A stretch of DNA of 64,000 nucleotides from Bradyrhizobium sp. CB1717 (GCF_029714325.1 NZ_CP121666.1:1054001-1118000), one strand, 5' to 3'; shown: positions 26,884-35,890, numbered from the stretch's first letter. The notes: generated by a model from the letters alone, not told the origin. Made by a program: numbers and translations.

Positions 26884-27174
26884 TTGGCGCGCTGCTCGTA
26901 TCTCAAGCTAGCAATCATTGATTTAGATCATTTCCAGAAACTACGTAAGGATCGGAATAGGCGGAGACGATGCGCTGGTCTCGCAGTCTTGGTTTTTCTT
27001 CCTCCTTCAGGTGAAGCACGAGGGCACATCGCAAAGACGCGCAACCATCCCTATGCTCAGGCGGTGATCGCCGCGGGCTGGATTACCTTGTTCTTCGGCT
27101 TTGCCCTCTGCCCACTCGCCTTCATCTGGGCCTATGTCGAGGTGCCGGCTCCTCGAAATACGGGAGCCTCGTGA
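26884..27174 (+). CDS. DUF3302-like inner-membrane protein, N-terminus uncertain
   Basis: The C-terminal 60 residues fit DUF3302 proteins: IAKTRNHPYAQAVIAAGWIT, then LFFGFALCPLAFIWAYVEVP, with the 'A..RNHPyaqAv..AgWitl' signature. The N-terminal 40 residues do not match, and the open frame begins at a TTG without a ribosome-binding site, so the first membrane segment may be altered by mutation. DUF3302 proteins normally pair with an HlyD-type membrane-fusion protein, and such a gene start follows with TGATG overlap. Confidence 0.45.
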   Translation: MARCSYLKLAIIDLDHFQKLRKDRNRRRRCAGLAVLVFLPPSGEARGHIAKTRNHPYAQAVIAAGWITLFFGFALCPLAFIWAYVEVPAPRNTGAS

Positions 27175-27392
27175 TGGGCGTCCCGATCATCAACACTTTC
27201 GTTGTGCGGCTGCTCTTGCTATTCCTCTTCAAGATCGTGCGGTTCAACGTATTCTGGAAGCTTTCGCCTTCCCTGGTCAGCCTGCCGGCCTTGCTCGGTC
27301 TCCTCATCCCGGGGCTCGGTCATCGTAGTGCGCAGCGCGGTCTCTGGGGCGGCTATGCCCAAACCCAATGCGACTTGTTGGTAGTGTTCTAA
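27174..27392 (+). pseudogene. HlyD-type membrane-fusion protein, N-terminal fragment
   Basis: Starting at an ATG that overlaps the DUF3302 stop by one base, the frame gives a single membrane segment (VVRLLLLFLFKIVRFNVFWK and SLVSLPALLGLLIPG). This is like the N-terminus of the HlyD/EmrA-type proteins that accompany DUF3302. After about 45 residues the sequence loses character and stops, so the biotinyl-lipoyl and beta-barrel domains are missing. It is inferred to be a truncated transport gene. Confidence 0.4.
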
Positions 27393-27407
27393 CAGCCGCT
27401 ACAGAAA

Positions 27408-27911
27408 TATCATGAGAAGCGATAAACCATATACTTGGCCTGCTCGTCGTAGCTAGCAAGCTTCTCGTTCACTTGCGGGTCTTCCAGCGTCTGGAAGCTA
27501 TTCCTCTCCCAGAACCTCGTTGAGCCGTTCACAGCAACCAGGGAAACGTTTGGAAGGTGCGCGCGCCTAGCGTGGCTAATCAGCTTGCGCACAACCTCGG
27601 ACGCTGCGCCGCCAGACCGCGCCTCGGGCAATAGCGCGATATCGTGGATATAATATGTGGATGCGGCGTCGGGTACGGATTTTAGAAGGACATTGAGAGC
27701 GGGTGGCTTTTGAAGTGCCAAGGATGGATGAAATATAGCCAGCAGCACCAATCGCCTCGCGCTCAAGCACGAAGCATCCGGCGGGGTAAAGCCGAAGCCG
27801 CTCCGAGAATACGGCCTCATCCTCAGGGTAATTGAGGTGAACGCGATCTACGATCGCGTTCACAGATGGAAGATCTTCGCACTCCATTGCTCGCCAAGGC
27901 ATGCAATGCAC
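27408..27911 (-). pseudogene. GNAT-family N-acetyltransferase with a frameshift
   Basis: The N-terminal frame (MHCMPWRAMECEDLPSVNAI, VDRVHLNYPEDEAVFSERLR, YPAGCFVLEREAIGAAGYI) ends in nonsense. The other frame picks up at FHPSLALQKPPALNVLLKSV and continues YIHDIALLPEARSGGAASEV, VRKLISHARRAHLPNVSLVA and VNGSTRFWERNSFQTLED. The acetyl-CoA loop would be the EARSGGAASEV region. A single-base loss near 27735 explains the break. The substrate is unknown. Confidence 0.75.
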
Positions 27912-28500
27912 TTTCAGTGATTTATTAACCGCTGTTCACTAGCATCAAATGCTGGCGGGCAACAGTACACGCCCTGACGCTCGGCTGCTCAATCCGTGAG
28001 CGGAACAGACTCTAGTCCTTTTGCCCCGAGGTCGTATGCGCCGTATAGATGGGCCGATGCGGGGCCCTTGGGGAAAGAGGAGCAGAACTGCTCAAAGTCG
28101 CGGAAACCTTCATTGCCAATCCCGAGCCAAGCCCCTGCCAGGGGGGAGGAGTAGAGACTCGACGGGAAGCACCTACAGCGGACATCGCCGGGTGAAGGGA
28201 TAGTCCAGACCACGAACGCCGGAAGGGTGACAGGCGACGCGATCGGATCATGAAGCGTTTCAAATCGTCCCGTCAGGCTCAACTTTTCTGTCAGTTCATG
28301 ATCAGGTCGCGAACCTTTTCCACATCCTCTCTCTCGGAGCCGTCACTGCCGACTTCCGTCGTGCTTCGCGCGAGCGAGCCTTTGCGACTTGGCGCGATCT
28401 CCACGACAAGCGCTCGCCGAACCTCGACCTTGGGGCTGCTCCAATTCGTTAACTTGACGGTGCCGCCTTGACGAATCTCCGCGAGCGGCGCCTATATGTA
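27912..28500. other. Intergenic region upstream of the riboswitch
   Basis: No convincing gene is visible. On the minus strand a 58-residue frame (GGTVKLTNWSSPKVEVRRAL to EDVEKVRDLIMN, about 28292-28470) has plausible composition but lacks a start and a known family. The rest holds no recognisable element. Confidence 0.35.
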
Positions 28501-28514
28501 GCCCGTCACGGTCT

Positions 28515-28700
28515 TCCATTCCCGCATCTCGTAGGATGGAAGCTAAGAGGGAACCCGGTGCGCCGGCAACGGCTATTCCGAGGCTGCCCCCGCAACTGTA
28601 AGCGGCGAGCGGTTGTCATCATGGTCACTGGCGCGACAGCGCTGGGAAGGCCGACAGCCGCAGCGACCCGCGAGCCAGGAGACCTGCCGCGACAGAACGA
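28515..28700 (+). promoter_or_regulatory. Cobalamin (adenosylcobalamin) riboswitch upstream of nrdAB
   Basis: The conserved core pieces of a B12 riboswitch occur in the right order. There is AAGAGGGAACCCGGTGC near 28545, GCCGGCAACGG, then the diagnostic TGCCCCCGCAACTGTAAGCG at 28585-28604. GGTCACTGG follows, then the loop GCTGGGAAGGCCGACAG, and finally GCGAGCCAGGAGACCTGCC ending at about 28689 (the B12 box). The nrdA start is about 120 bp downstream on the same strand. Cobalamin riboswitches are known to repress B12-independent isozymes when B12 is plentiful, which fits a class I reductase in an organism whose relatives use the B12-dependent class II enzyme. Confidence 0.92.
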
Positions 28701-28810
28701 ACGTCCTCGGGCGGGGTGCCCCGGTGGGTTGCTTGCAACTGGTGATATTTGCCCGGTCTCCTCGCAAGTCGTCCGCACGGCCCCCAGCCTCAAACATCGC
28801 GGGGTTGCCG

Positions 28811-30748
28811 ATGTCGCCGTCTTACGATTTCGATCAGCATGGTCATCTCATCGAGATGCCGAGTGTGCGGCCGCTCCCAGCGCAGGCCAAGCCTACCACG
28901 CCTGAGCTGTGTCTTGTGCAGCCGCCGCCATCGCCGGCTCCGCTGCCAAGGCCCCTCGCGCCATCGCCAAGGCCGTCTGACCTCACGCTCGATCGGTCGC
29001 GCGACAACCTGCTGACGTCGTTCGGCAAGCTGACGCTGACCGACCGTTATCTGCTCGCCGGCGAAAGCCTCCAGGACATGTTCGCCCGGGTGTCTTGCGC
29101 CTTCGCGGACGATGTTGCGCATGCCCAACGTCTGTATGATGGGATGTCTCGACTGTGGTTCATGCCGGCCACACCGGTGCTCTCCAACGGCGGCACCCCG
29201 CGCGGCCTGCCGATCTCGTGCTTCCTTAACTCGGTGTCGGACTCGCTCGAAGGCATCGTCGGCATCTGGAACGAGAACGTCTGGCTTGCCTCCAACGGCG
29301 GCGGCATCGGCACCTACTGGGGGAATGTTCGCTCGATCGGCGAGAAAGTGAGGGGCGGCGTCACCTCGGGCATCATCCCGTTCATCCACGTCATGGACGG
29401 CCTGACGCTGGCGATCAGCCAGGGCTCGTTGCGGCGCGGCTCGGCGGCGGTCTATCTCGATATCCACCATCCCGAGATCGAGGAGTTCCTCGAGATCCGC
29501 AAGGCGTCCGGCGACTTCAACCGCAAGAGCCTCAACCTACATCACGGCATCAACGTCACCGACGAGTTCATGCGTGCCGTGGGTGCCGGCACCACGTTCG
29601 CTCTGCGCAGCCCGAAGACTAACGAGGTCGTCCGCGAGATCGATGCCCGCCAGCTGTGGCAACGTATCCTTGAGAACCGGCTGCAGACGGGCGAGCCTTA
29701 TCTCTTGTTCATCGACACCGTGAACCGCGCGCTCCCCAAGCACCAGCGCGAGCTCGGCCTCAAGGTCTCGACCTCCAACCTGTGCAGCGAGATTACGCTG
29801 CCGACCGGCATCGATCATCGCGACGAGGAGCGCACCGCGGTGTGCTGCCTGTCGTCGCTCAACCTCGAGACCTGGGACCAGTGGAATAAGGAGCCCGGCT
29901 TCATCGAGGACGTCATGCGCCTCCTCGACAACGTGCTCACCCACTTCATCACAGTGGCGCCGGACGGCATGAAGCGTGCCCGCTACGCCGCCCTGCGCGA
30001 ACGCTCCGTTGGCCTCGGCGTCATGGGCTTCCACTCGTTTCTCCAGGCCAAGGGCATTCCGATGGAGAGTGTCCTGGCCAAGTCGTTCAATCTGAACATG
30101 TTCCGAAAAATCCGTCGCGATGCCGACGCGGCATCCGTGGCGCTCGCTCGCGAGCGTGGCCCGTGCCCGGATGCCCTGGAACGCGGCGTGATGGCGCGCT
30201 TCAGCCACAAGATAGCGATCGCGCCGACCGCCTCGATAAGCATCATCTGCGGCGGCACCAGCGCCTGCACCGAGCCAATCCCGGCCAACATCTACACCCA
30301 CAAGACGCTATCCGGCGCCATCTCGGTGCGTAATCCGCATCTCGCCAAGGTGCTGGCCGCCAAGGGCGCCGACACCTCGGCGACCTGGCAGTCGATCATC
30401 GCGCACGAGGGGTCGGTCGCCCATCTCGACATCCTGTCGGAGCACGAGAAAGCGATCCTTCGCACCGCCTTTGAGGTCGACCAGCGCTGGATCGTCGAGC
30501 TTGCCGCCGATCGCGCCCCATTCATTTGCCAGAGCCAGTCGATCAACCTCTATCTGCCGGCCGACGTCGATAAGTGGGACCTCCACATGCTGCACTGGAC
30601 GGCATGGAAGCGTGGGGTGAAGAGCCTCTACTACTGCCGTTCAAAATCGATCTCGCGCGCGGCGTTCGCCGGCAAGATTGCCGAGGATGACACGGCAACG
30701 CCGGCGCCGCAGCGCACCGACTATGAGGAGTGCCTCGCATGTCAATGA
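28811..30748 (+). CDS. nrdA: Ribonucleoside-diphosphate reductase class I, alpha subunit
   Basis: The catalytic subunit of class I ribonucleotide reductase, which converts ribonucleoside diphosphates to deoxyribonucleotides. The 645-residue product starts after the riboswitch; the upstream extension of the frame (from 28613) overlaps the riboswitch and is not used. A proline-rich N-terminal 60 residues lacks an ATP-cone. The core shows FMPATPVLSNGGTPRGLPIS with the active-site cysteine at about 137 (SCFLN), STSNLCSEI with the Asn-x-Cys-x-Glu trio, and AVCCLSSLNLETW with the second redox cysteine. RERSVGLGVMGFHSF and IAPTASISIICGG follow. The tail YEECLACQ provides the C-x-x-C thiol shuttle. 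The gene overlaps nrdB by 10 bp. Confidence 0.95.
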   Translation: MSPSYDFDQHGHLIEMPSVRPLPAQAKPTTPELCLVQPPPSPAPLPRPLAPSPRPSDLTLDRSRDNLLTSFGKLTLTDRYLLAGESLQDMFARVSCAFADDVAHAQRLYDGMSRLWFMPATPVLSNGGTPRGLPISCFLNSVSDSLEGIVGIWNENVWLASNGGGIGTYWGNVRSIGEKVRGGVTSGIIPFIHVMDGLTLAISQGSLRRGSAAVYLDIHHPEIEEFLEIRKASGDFNRKSLNLHHGINVTDEFMRAVGAGTTFALRSPKTNEVVREIDARQLWQRILENRLQTGEPYLLFIDTVNRALPKHQRELGLKVSTSNLCSEITLPTGIDHRDEERTAVCCLSSLNLETWDQWNKEPGFIEDVMRLLDNVLTHFITVAPDGMKRARYAALRERSVGLGVMGFHSFLQAKGIPMESVLAKSFNLNMFRKIRRDADAASVALARERGPCPDALERGVMARFSHKIAIAPTASISIICGGTSACTEPIPANIYTHKTLSGAISVRNPHLAKVLAAKGADTSATWQSIIAHEGSVAHLDILSEHEKAILRTAFEVDQRWIVELAADRAPFICQSQSINLYLPADVDKWDLHMLHWTAWKRGVKSLYYCRSKSISRAAFAGKIAEDDTATPAPQRTDYEECLACQ

Positions 30749-31812
30749 TCGATCTGTCGTCCGTCGATCCGCGCACGCTGATCGGCAAGGGGCGCGTCGG
30801 CCTCCTTGATTCGACCGGCAGCTATGACGTCGATCGCTACGCCTGGGCTTACGAGTTCTGGAAGCGCCAGCAGCAGACCCACTGGATGGGCGAAGAGGTG
30901 CCGCTCGGCACCGACCTCAAGGACTGGGCGTCGGACCGCGTCACCGCCAACGAGCGTGCGCTGCTTACCCAGATCTTCCGTTTTTTCACTCAGTCGGACA
31001 TCGAGGTCGGCGACAACTATCTCAAGCGCTACATCCCGATCTTCCAGCCGCTCACCGTCCAGATGATGATGGCCGCTTTCACCAATATGGAGACGGTTCA
31101 TATCGACGCCTATGCGCTGCTGCTCAAGACGCTTGGTATGCCCAAGACCGAGTTTGAGGCATTCCGCGGCTATGCGCAGATGCGCGCCAAGGCGGACTAC
31201 ATGCACGAATTCGGCGTCGACACCGTGGCCGATGTCGCCCGCACCCTGGCGATGTTCGGAGCCTTCACCGAAGGCATGGCCTTGTTCGCGAGCTTCGCCA
31301 TGCTGCTCAACTTCCCGCGCCACAACAAGATGAACGGCATGGGACAGATCGTAAGCTGGTCAGTGCGCGACGAGAGTCTCCACTGCGAGGGCATCATCAA
31401 GCTATTTCACGAATGGCACCGCGAAACCGGCGCGGTGACGCGCTCCGTCCGCGACGACATTGTCGACGTCGCCAAGACCATGGTGAACCTGGAGGAGAAC
31501 TTCGTCGAGCTCGCCTTCGGCCTTGGCAAGATCGAGGGCATGCTGCCTGAGCACATCCACGCCTACGTCCGCTACGTCGCCGACTGGCGACTGACCCAGC
31601 TCCGGATTGCCCCGGTCTTCGGCTTCTTCGAGGCGAAGGAGGGCGGGTTCACACAGCTCAAGGCGCATCCGCTGCCGTGGCTCGTCGAGATTCTCAATGG
31701 CGTCGAGCACGCCAATTTCTTCGAGCAGCGCGCCACGGAGTACTCCAAGGCGGCGAGCCGCGGCAGCTGGGACGGCGAAAACGGGGTGTGGGCGGCTTTC
31801 GGCCGTATCTAG
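30739..31812 (+). CDS. nrdB: Ribonucleoside-diphosphate reductase class I, beta subunit
   Basis: The radical-generating subunit paired with NrdA, 357 residues. The start at 30739 is supported by GAGGAG eight bases upstream; ATG 30745 would give the classic ATGA overlap but lies farther from it. The ferritin-like ligand set is visible: Asp87 in FTQSDIEVGDN, then Glu118-x2-His121 in METVHIDAY with Tyr125 four residues beyond, the position of the radical tyrosine in class Ia/Ib enzymes. The second pair is in FTEGMALFASFAM and SVRDESLHCEGI. The metal cannot be told from sequence. Co-translated with nrdA and under the same riboswitch. Confidence 0.94.
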   Translation: MSMIDLSSVDPRTLIGKGRVGLLDSTGSYDVDRYAWAYEFWKRQQQTHWMGEEVPLGTDLKDWASDRVTANERALLTQIFRFFTQSDIEVGDNYLKRYIPIFQPLTVQMMMAAFTNMETVHIDAYALLLKTLGMPKTEFEAFRGYAQMRAKADYMHEFGVDTVADVARTLAMFGAFTEGMALFASFAMLLNFPRHNKMNGMGQIVSWSVRDESLHCEGIIKLFHEWHRETGAVTRSVRDDIVDVAKTMVNLEENFVELAFGLGKIEGMLPEHIHAYVRYVADWRLTQLRIAPVFGFFEAKEGGFTQLKAHPLPWLVEILNGVEHANFFEQRATEYSKAASRGSWDGENGVWAAFGRI

Positions 31813-31936
31813 CCCGTCTTTATTCATGAAGGGCCTGTGGGTGGCTAGCGAGTGTGGTGTAAGCCGCTGATGGGACGTGGGATTCGGTTGCTGAGACCAA
31901 TTCTGCGCTGACATCATCGAGGCAACCACACCGGCC

Positions 31937-32035
31937 ATGGTCGACGATACGATTCTGCCCTTCCTGTTTCCAGCGGTCAGGCGCAAGACGATCACAGCCG
32001 CCTTTGATGGTGGGCGGCTGTTTTCAGCGGCTATG
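31937..32035 (+). pseudogene. IS1380-family transposase, N-terminal remnant
   Basis: MVDDTILPFLFPAVRRKTIT then AAFDGGRLFS is the recognisable beginning of an IS1380-type transposase (usually 'AAFDGGRLTSDGG'). The frame then departs into unrelated sequence, so only the first 33 residues survive just downstream of nrdB. Confidence 0.65.
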
Positions 32036-32201
32036 ATGTGGAGGGCTCCGCGACCCGAACCCGCTCGAATGCGACAGGGGACCAGAGGGACTTCTCGTTC
32101 CGCGGATTCATAGCCCCCGAAGGATCATTGAAATCCCTTGGCTGCGTCCAAAAGCGCCATCGATGCGGGGCAGGGGCCTTGCCGGCCCGGCTTAGATGTG
32201 T

Positions 32202-32646
32202 TCATGCGATGGCTGGAGACACCAGCTTGACCGGCGCGGCCTCGACCTCCTGCCAATCGCCGTGGCCGCTGCGATAGCGGTAAGGAGGCGGTTCCCGATC
32301 GCCAGTTCGGGACCAGGGTCATGCGCAGATCGACGTTGGGCAGAATCACCGGTCCAAGCCCGCCATGGTTCGGCCAGTGGATCGGCGGGTAACCGGTAAG
32401 GAGCACAAGAAGCAGTGTCGGCGCCGGCGGGAGCGTCGGCAGTTGGCTGTAATTGCCTTGCAGGGCGGTGGCGACATCGAGCGGCGGATTAACAGCTTGG
32501 GTGATGCTGCCGAAACCTTGGATCCGGCTGTTCGGCTTGTCGACGACCAGATCCAGCTTGAAGATTATGCCTCCGGGGCGGCTTTCGCCAATCTGATAGC
32601 AGGCGTGAAACAATCCGACGCGGCCTTTGGTTGTCGTATCGGGCAT
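32202..32646 (-). pseudogene. DUF1842 domain protein, frameshifted near its C-terminus
   Basis: The protein begins MPDTTTKGRVGLFHACYQIG and has the DUF1842 layout: ESRPGGIIFKLDLVVDKPNS, then IQGFGSITQAVNPPLDVATA, LQGNYSQLPTLPPAPTLLLV and a final VDLRMTLVPNW. Directly after NWRSGTAS the frame degenerates. Shifting by one base recovers YRYRSGHGDWQEVEAAPVKL then VSPAIA and a stop at 32202, the expected ending. One base near 32284 therefore appears gained or lost. Function unknown. It follows two tiny genes on the same strand. Confidence 0.65.
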
Positions 32647-32694
32647 AGAGCGTCCTTTCCCATTTAGGAAGGTTGATCGGGTGATCGACCGTGG

Positions 32695-32871
32695 TCATCC
32701 GGCCAACTGCCGCACGTAGTCGTCAGATTCTTCCGCCGGGATCAGCTTCACCGCAACCAGGCGCGTGCCATTGCTGCCGGAGACGACGATTTGCGGCACG
32801 TAATGGCCGGGGAAGCTGCCCTTGACCGCGTAGGGCGTGGACCCATCACCGAGCGGTCCCGTCCATCCCAT
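32695..32871 (-). CDS. 58-residue hypothetical in the DUF1842 gene set
   Basis: The frame reads MGWTGPLGDGSTPYAVKGSF, PGHYVPQIVVSGSNGTRLVA and VKLIPAEESDDYVRQLAG, with GAGG seven bases upstream. It has a compact beta-rich composition and lies 11 bp after another tiny gene and 48 bp before the DUF1842 gene, all co-directional. No family is recognised; the tight spacing suggests a common transcript. Confidence 0.5.
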   Translation of the reverse strand: MGWTGPLGDGSTPYAVKGSFPGHYVPQIVVSGSNGTRLVAVKLIPAEESDDYVRQLAG

Positions 32872-32882
32872 TACGTCGATCC

Positions 32883-33041
32883 TCAGGCCGCCGACCCAAT
32901 GCGGATCCGCACGAGGGTAATTCCTGTCGTGAAGTTCGGCGCATCACCCTCAACCTCGATCAGAAATAGCCCGAATCCGTCAGGTCCGTGGATGAAGCTG
33001 GCTTTTGCCGTGTTAAACGGCTCCGTCTGATAGAAACCCAT
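32883..33041 (-). CDS. 52-residue hypothetical in the DUF1842 gene set
   Basis: Starts MGFYQTEPFNTAKASFIHGP after a strong AGGAGG ribosome-binding site and continues DGFGLFLIEVEGDAPNFTTG to ITLVRIRIGSAA. Alternating hydrophobic strands suggest a small beta domain. It is the first gene of a three-gene minus-strand set ending with the DUF1842 protein. No family recognised. Confidence 0.5.
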   Translation of the reverse strand: MGFYQTEPFNTAKASFIHGPDGFGLFLIEVEGDAPNFTTGITLVRIRIGSAA

Positions 33042-33627
33042 GCTTGTCCTCCTGGTGAGCTGACGCTTGGCGACGCAGCATCCAGGCACGCCTGATGACC
33101 AGTGCGGCGCCGGGCTGGTGTCCGCCGGCGGCCGCAAACGCGTTCTCCCCGGCAGGGATCTGGGACCTAACTAGCAATGAGTGTGCCACCAGAGAATTTG
33201 CGCAGTGAATGCTTCAATAGAGATAGAAAGGTGTGCCTCGCCGGTGCGGGTCCAGAGGCTCGGCGTGGAGTTGCGGACATTGTGTGATCGACCTGGCACT
33301 GGCACAGATGAATACGACGACACCGGCATCAACTTGCTGCGCGACCAGTCTAAGACAACCGGTTATATGCGAGCTAATCGGGTCGAGCGCTTTCAACTGC
33401 AGCGCACGGCGCTCGCATCATGCCGTTCCAGAACCTACCGACCCGCCATGTGCTGCCTTCGAGTAATCCCAACTGATTGAGCTAGCCTGAGAATGTTGGC
33501 AGTCGCACGCGGTTGTCAGCTTTGCGTCCATTGTCGTCGACGCGATGCTCGCCATCCCTGTAGGATCAGCATTTTCGGTCCGGCACGCCGGTTGCTCTGT
33601 TTCTGGCACCCTTACCCACCAGCGTAC
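33042..33627. other. Intergenic region, nothing identified
   Basis: Short frames on both strands here lack ribosome-binding sites and family features. The promoter of the three small DUF1842-set genes should lie at its left end. Confidence 0.4.
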
Positions 33628-33819
33628 GGTAAGTGGTTCAATGTCCAAAAGGGGTACGGATTTATCGCTCCAGATGACGGCGGAAACGACATCTTTGTCC
33701 ACATTAGCGCCGTAGAACGCGCTGGACTCTCTGGTTTGGCAGAAGGCCAAAAGATTGCTTACGAAGTCAAAGTCGCCCCCAAGCGTGGCAAGAGCAGCGC
33801 TGAAAACCTGCGGGTCTGA
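33628..33819 (+). pseudogene. Cold-shock domain gene lacking its start codon
   Basis: From GKWFNVQKGYGFIAPDDGGN through [20 protein letters not shown] to GKSSAENLRV the cold-shock domain is complete, including RNP1 (KGYGFIAPD) and RNP2 (IFVHISAVE). The expected M-(A)-x-G-T-V opening is replaced by unrelated sequence and no start codon or ribosome-binding site is correctly placed. It could only be made as part of a longer frame beginning at 33493, which seems unlikely. It is a paralogue of the intact gene at 16.4 kb. Confidence 0.65.
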
Positions 33820-34650
33820 TCACGTCCCCCGGGTGATAGGTCTCCGGCAAAAATTGCTAAGACGAGCAGGCTGCGTTTCTTTTCAGAGATGACGCAGCGA
33901 ATTAGGAGTTCGGAACCTCTTTGGACTGACCATGTTCGCCGTCTTTTACGGCTATATCCGCGTCGGGCTTTCGATCGTAAGTGCAGTAGAGCCACGGCAG
34001 TACGGTTTGTAGATTCGTTGTCTGCGGTTGCGGGAGGAGCTTGAGCAATTCGAGTTTGATAAGGCCGAGCGCAGCCGAGGGCACGAAGACCCAGGCGATC
34101 ACGAGGCCATTCCTTATCGACCAACGTGTCTTTCAGCGTCGAGCCTTGCAACCGTTGTACGAGAGGGCGTGGTTTCGTCGCGCCTCGAGTAGAAAATGGC
34201 TATTGAAAACGTTTAGGTTGTATGCCACTGTAGGCTTGGGTCTCAGAAACCCAAGATAGCATCAGTGGCCATCAATGGGCCTGCGTTCTAACAGCCCCGT
34301 TCGGCGGGGACGGTGCGTCCATGTCCGCACCCCAAAAGCACATTGGCCGTTCACGAATACGGTTTCTGAACCCCGGCAGCCAGTCCGCTACCGGCATCAG
34401 AGCTAAAAGCAAAATCCATGAACCATCAGCGAAACTCGCGCCGCGCCGTGGCGATCGCTCGCGTCTGTAGCCTCGAAGTGTTGCACGACAACGAAACATC
34501 TCAGCAGAGAGCCGACCGGTTGCGGGCGCCGCACAAGCGGCGTAACCGTTGTCCGTCATCAAATGATTTGAGGCTGATTAGGCGGCTCGCGAAGGGAGGG
34601 GCTGGCTCCTCTGGGGTTAGAGTTTAAGCAGCCTGCACTCGATGCTGCGA
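33820..34650. other. Intergenic region with one doubtful small frame
   Basis: A 66-residue minus-strand frame (34102 to 33902, MIAWVFVPSAALGLIKLELL then KLLPQPQTTNLQTVLPWLYC) has one possible membrane segment, but no family and only a weak ribosome-binding site. Elsewhere I find no gene, repeat or RNA structure. Confidence 0.3.
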
Positions 34651-34760
34651 GCGACGGTTTGCCTCTCATCGGCGCCATCCTGCTCGAGCAGCGCCCAAGT
34701 TGGGCACCTCCCAAAGCGCCTTTGGCGCTGCAAAGCGTTTGTCCCAACGAAAAGCTTTCT
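34651..34760 (+). pseudogene. Possible IS256-type transposase C-terminal remnant
   Basis: The plus strand reads SDGLPLIGAILLEQRPSWAP, which resembles the 'PLIGAvLLEQNDEWavqra' tail of IS256-family transposases. It degenerates within 20 codons. This is a weak call based on one short motif. Confidence 0.3.
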
Positions 34761-34835
34761 TCGGGCGGGTATTTCGGGGGCCTGAGAGATTGTGCGGATT
34801 GAGGGCAATACCTTATCGCGAGGGGCGGAGCGGTT

Positions 34836-34991
34836 GACGGCGAAGGCGAGAACGCCTTCTGGACCACGATCGGCGCCGCCTGGGAGCATGAGGACAGCAA
34901 GGGCTTCAACGTCCTGCTGACCGCGATGCCCTTGAATGGCCGCCTCGTGATCCGCGAGCCGAAGCCGCAAGATGTAGAAGTTTCGACTTAA
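34836..34991 (+). pseudogene. DUF736-like mobile-element protein, C-terminal fragment
   Basis: VDGEGENAFWTTIGAAWEHE, DSKGFNVLLTAMPLNGRLVI and REPKPQDVEVST end in TAA. The pattern 'g.gekafWt.IGaAw.hkdg.Gf.v.LdamPlnGrivlr' is that of small proteins frequent on rhizobial integrative and conjugative elements. The N-terminal 15 or so residues and the start codon are not recoverable. It lies just before the Mrr-like nuclease gene. Confidence 0.55.
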
Positions 34992-35005
34992 TCTGACGGC
35001 AAGAT

Positions 35006-35890
35006 TTGACTGGCAGGGAATGGAGCTGCGGGTTCAATAACACGCGTAAGGCGCTTATCCGTGATGCGCTCGTCGGCTTGATCGACCAGATCGATGCGGA
35101 CATCCGAGCCGTTCGCGCGGGCGTCGGCGCGGATGCAGATCCGCGGGAACAAATTAATCGCGACGTATGGAGCGCCATCCGTGAGCACACGAAGCAGATT
35201 GAAGTGCTGCTCGGGTCGAGCGTGCAGAAGCCGGCGCGGTGGTGGTCCGACATGATGCGGCATATGCATTTTGGATATGTCGGCGACCTTCATGATATAG
35301 AAGCGATGGATTGGCCGGACGTAAAGAACACCTTGCGGAAGGGACTTTACGGCGTCAACGAGGCGGTTCCCGTTGAGGTCGAGGACTTGTCGGCCTTGGT
35401 CGCGGCGCGGCCAACTGGGCCGATCACGACGGCATTGGCGTGGTCAAAAATCGAAGACCAGGCTTTCGAATGCCTGATTTTCACGCTCATCAGCGACACG
35501 CCGGGATACGAGAATCCTGAGTGGCTGATGCAGACGCGAGCGCCTGACAAAGGTCGGGATCTATCGGTGGTGCGCGTGATCCAAGACGAGCTGTCGGGCA
35601 CGCTGCGGCTTCGTGTCGTGATCCAATGCAAGCATTGGACGAGCCGTAGGGTGAGCCTCTCGGAGGTCTCGTCGACGAAGGATCAAATGGCGCTTTGGCC
35701 CAATCCTCGAGTTGACGTCCTGATCATAGCAACCAGCGGGCGGTTCACCGCCGATGCTGTGACGTGGATCGAACAGCACAATGCGAATGGCGCATCGCCG
35801 CGCATCGAGATGTGCCCCGAGAGCCATCTTGAACGCCTCCTCGCCGCTCGGCCCGCCATCATTGCGGAGTTTGGTCTGCGGGGACACTGA
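35006..35890 (+). CDS. Mrr-like restriction endonuclease, PD-(D/E)XK type
   Basis: A 294-residue protein is read from a TTG at 35006; better starts are absent, so the N-terminus is unsure. The first 140 residues form a helical region (for example RDALVGLIDQIDADIRAVRA and REQINRDVWSAIREHTKQIE) without a recognised family. The C-terminal half is nuclease-like: IEDQAFECLIFTLISDTPGY supplies the leading helix, TRAPDKGRDLSVVRV the catalytic aspartate, and LRLRVVIQCKHWTSRRVSLS the Q-x-K motif, followed by VDVLIIATSGRFTADAVTWI as in Mrr_cat proteins. It is predicted to cut DNA, perhaps modified DNA. It is convergent with a minus-strand gene cluster holding three more proteins with similar motifs. 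Confidence 0.7.
   Translation: MTGREWSCGFNNTRKALIRDALVGLIDQIDADIRAVRAGVGADADPREQINRDVWSAIREHTKQIEVLLGSSVQKPARWWSDMMRHMHFGYVGDLHDIEAMDWPDVKNTLRKGLYGVNEAVPVEVEDLSALVAARPTGPITTALAWSKIEDQAFECLIFTLISDTPGYENPEWLMQTRAPDKGRDLSVVRVIQDELSGTLRLRVVIQCKHWTSRRVSLSEVSSTKDQMALWPNPRVDVLIIATSGRFTADAVTWIEQHNANGASPRIEMCPESHLERLLAARPAIIAEFGLRGH

Noticed and set aside
28613..28810. N-terminal extension of nrdA
   Set aside because: The extension overlaps the B12 box and expression region of the riboswitch and has no NrdA homology. The ATG at 28811 is used instead.
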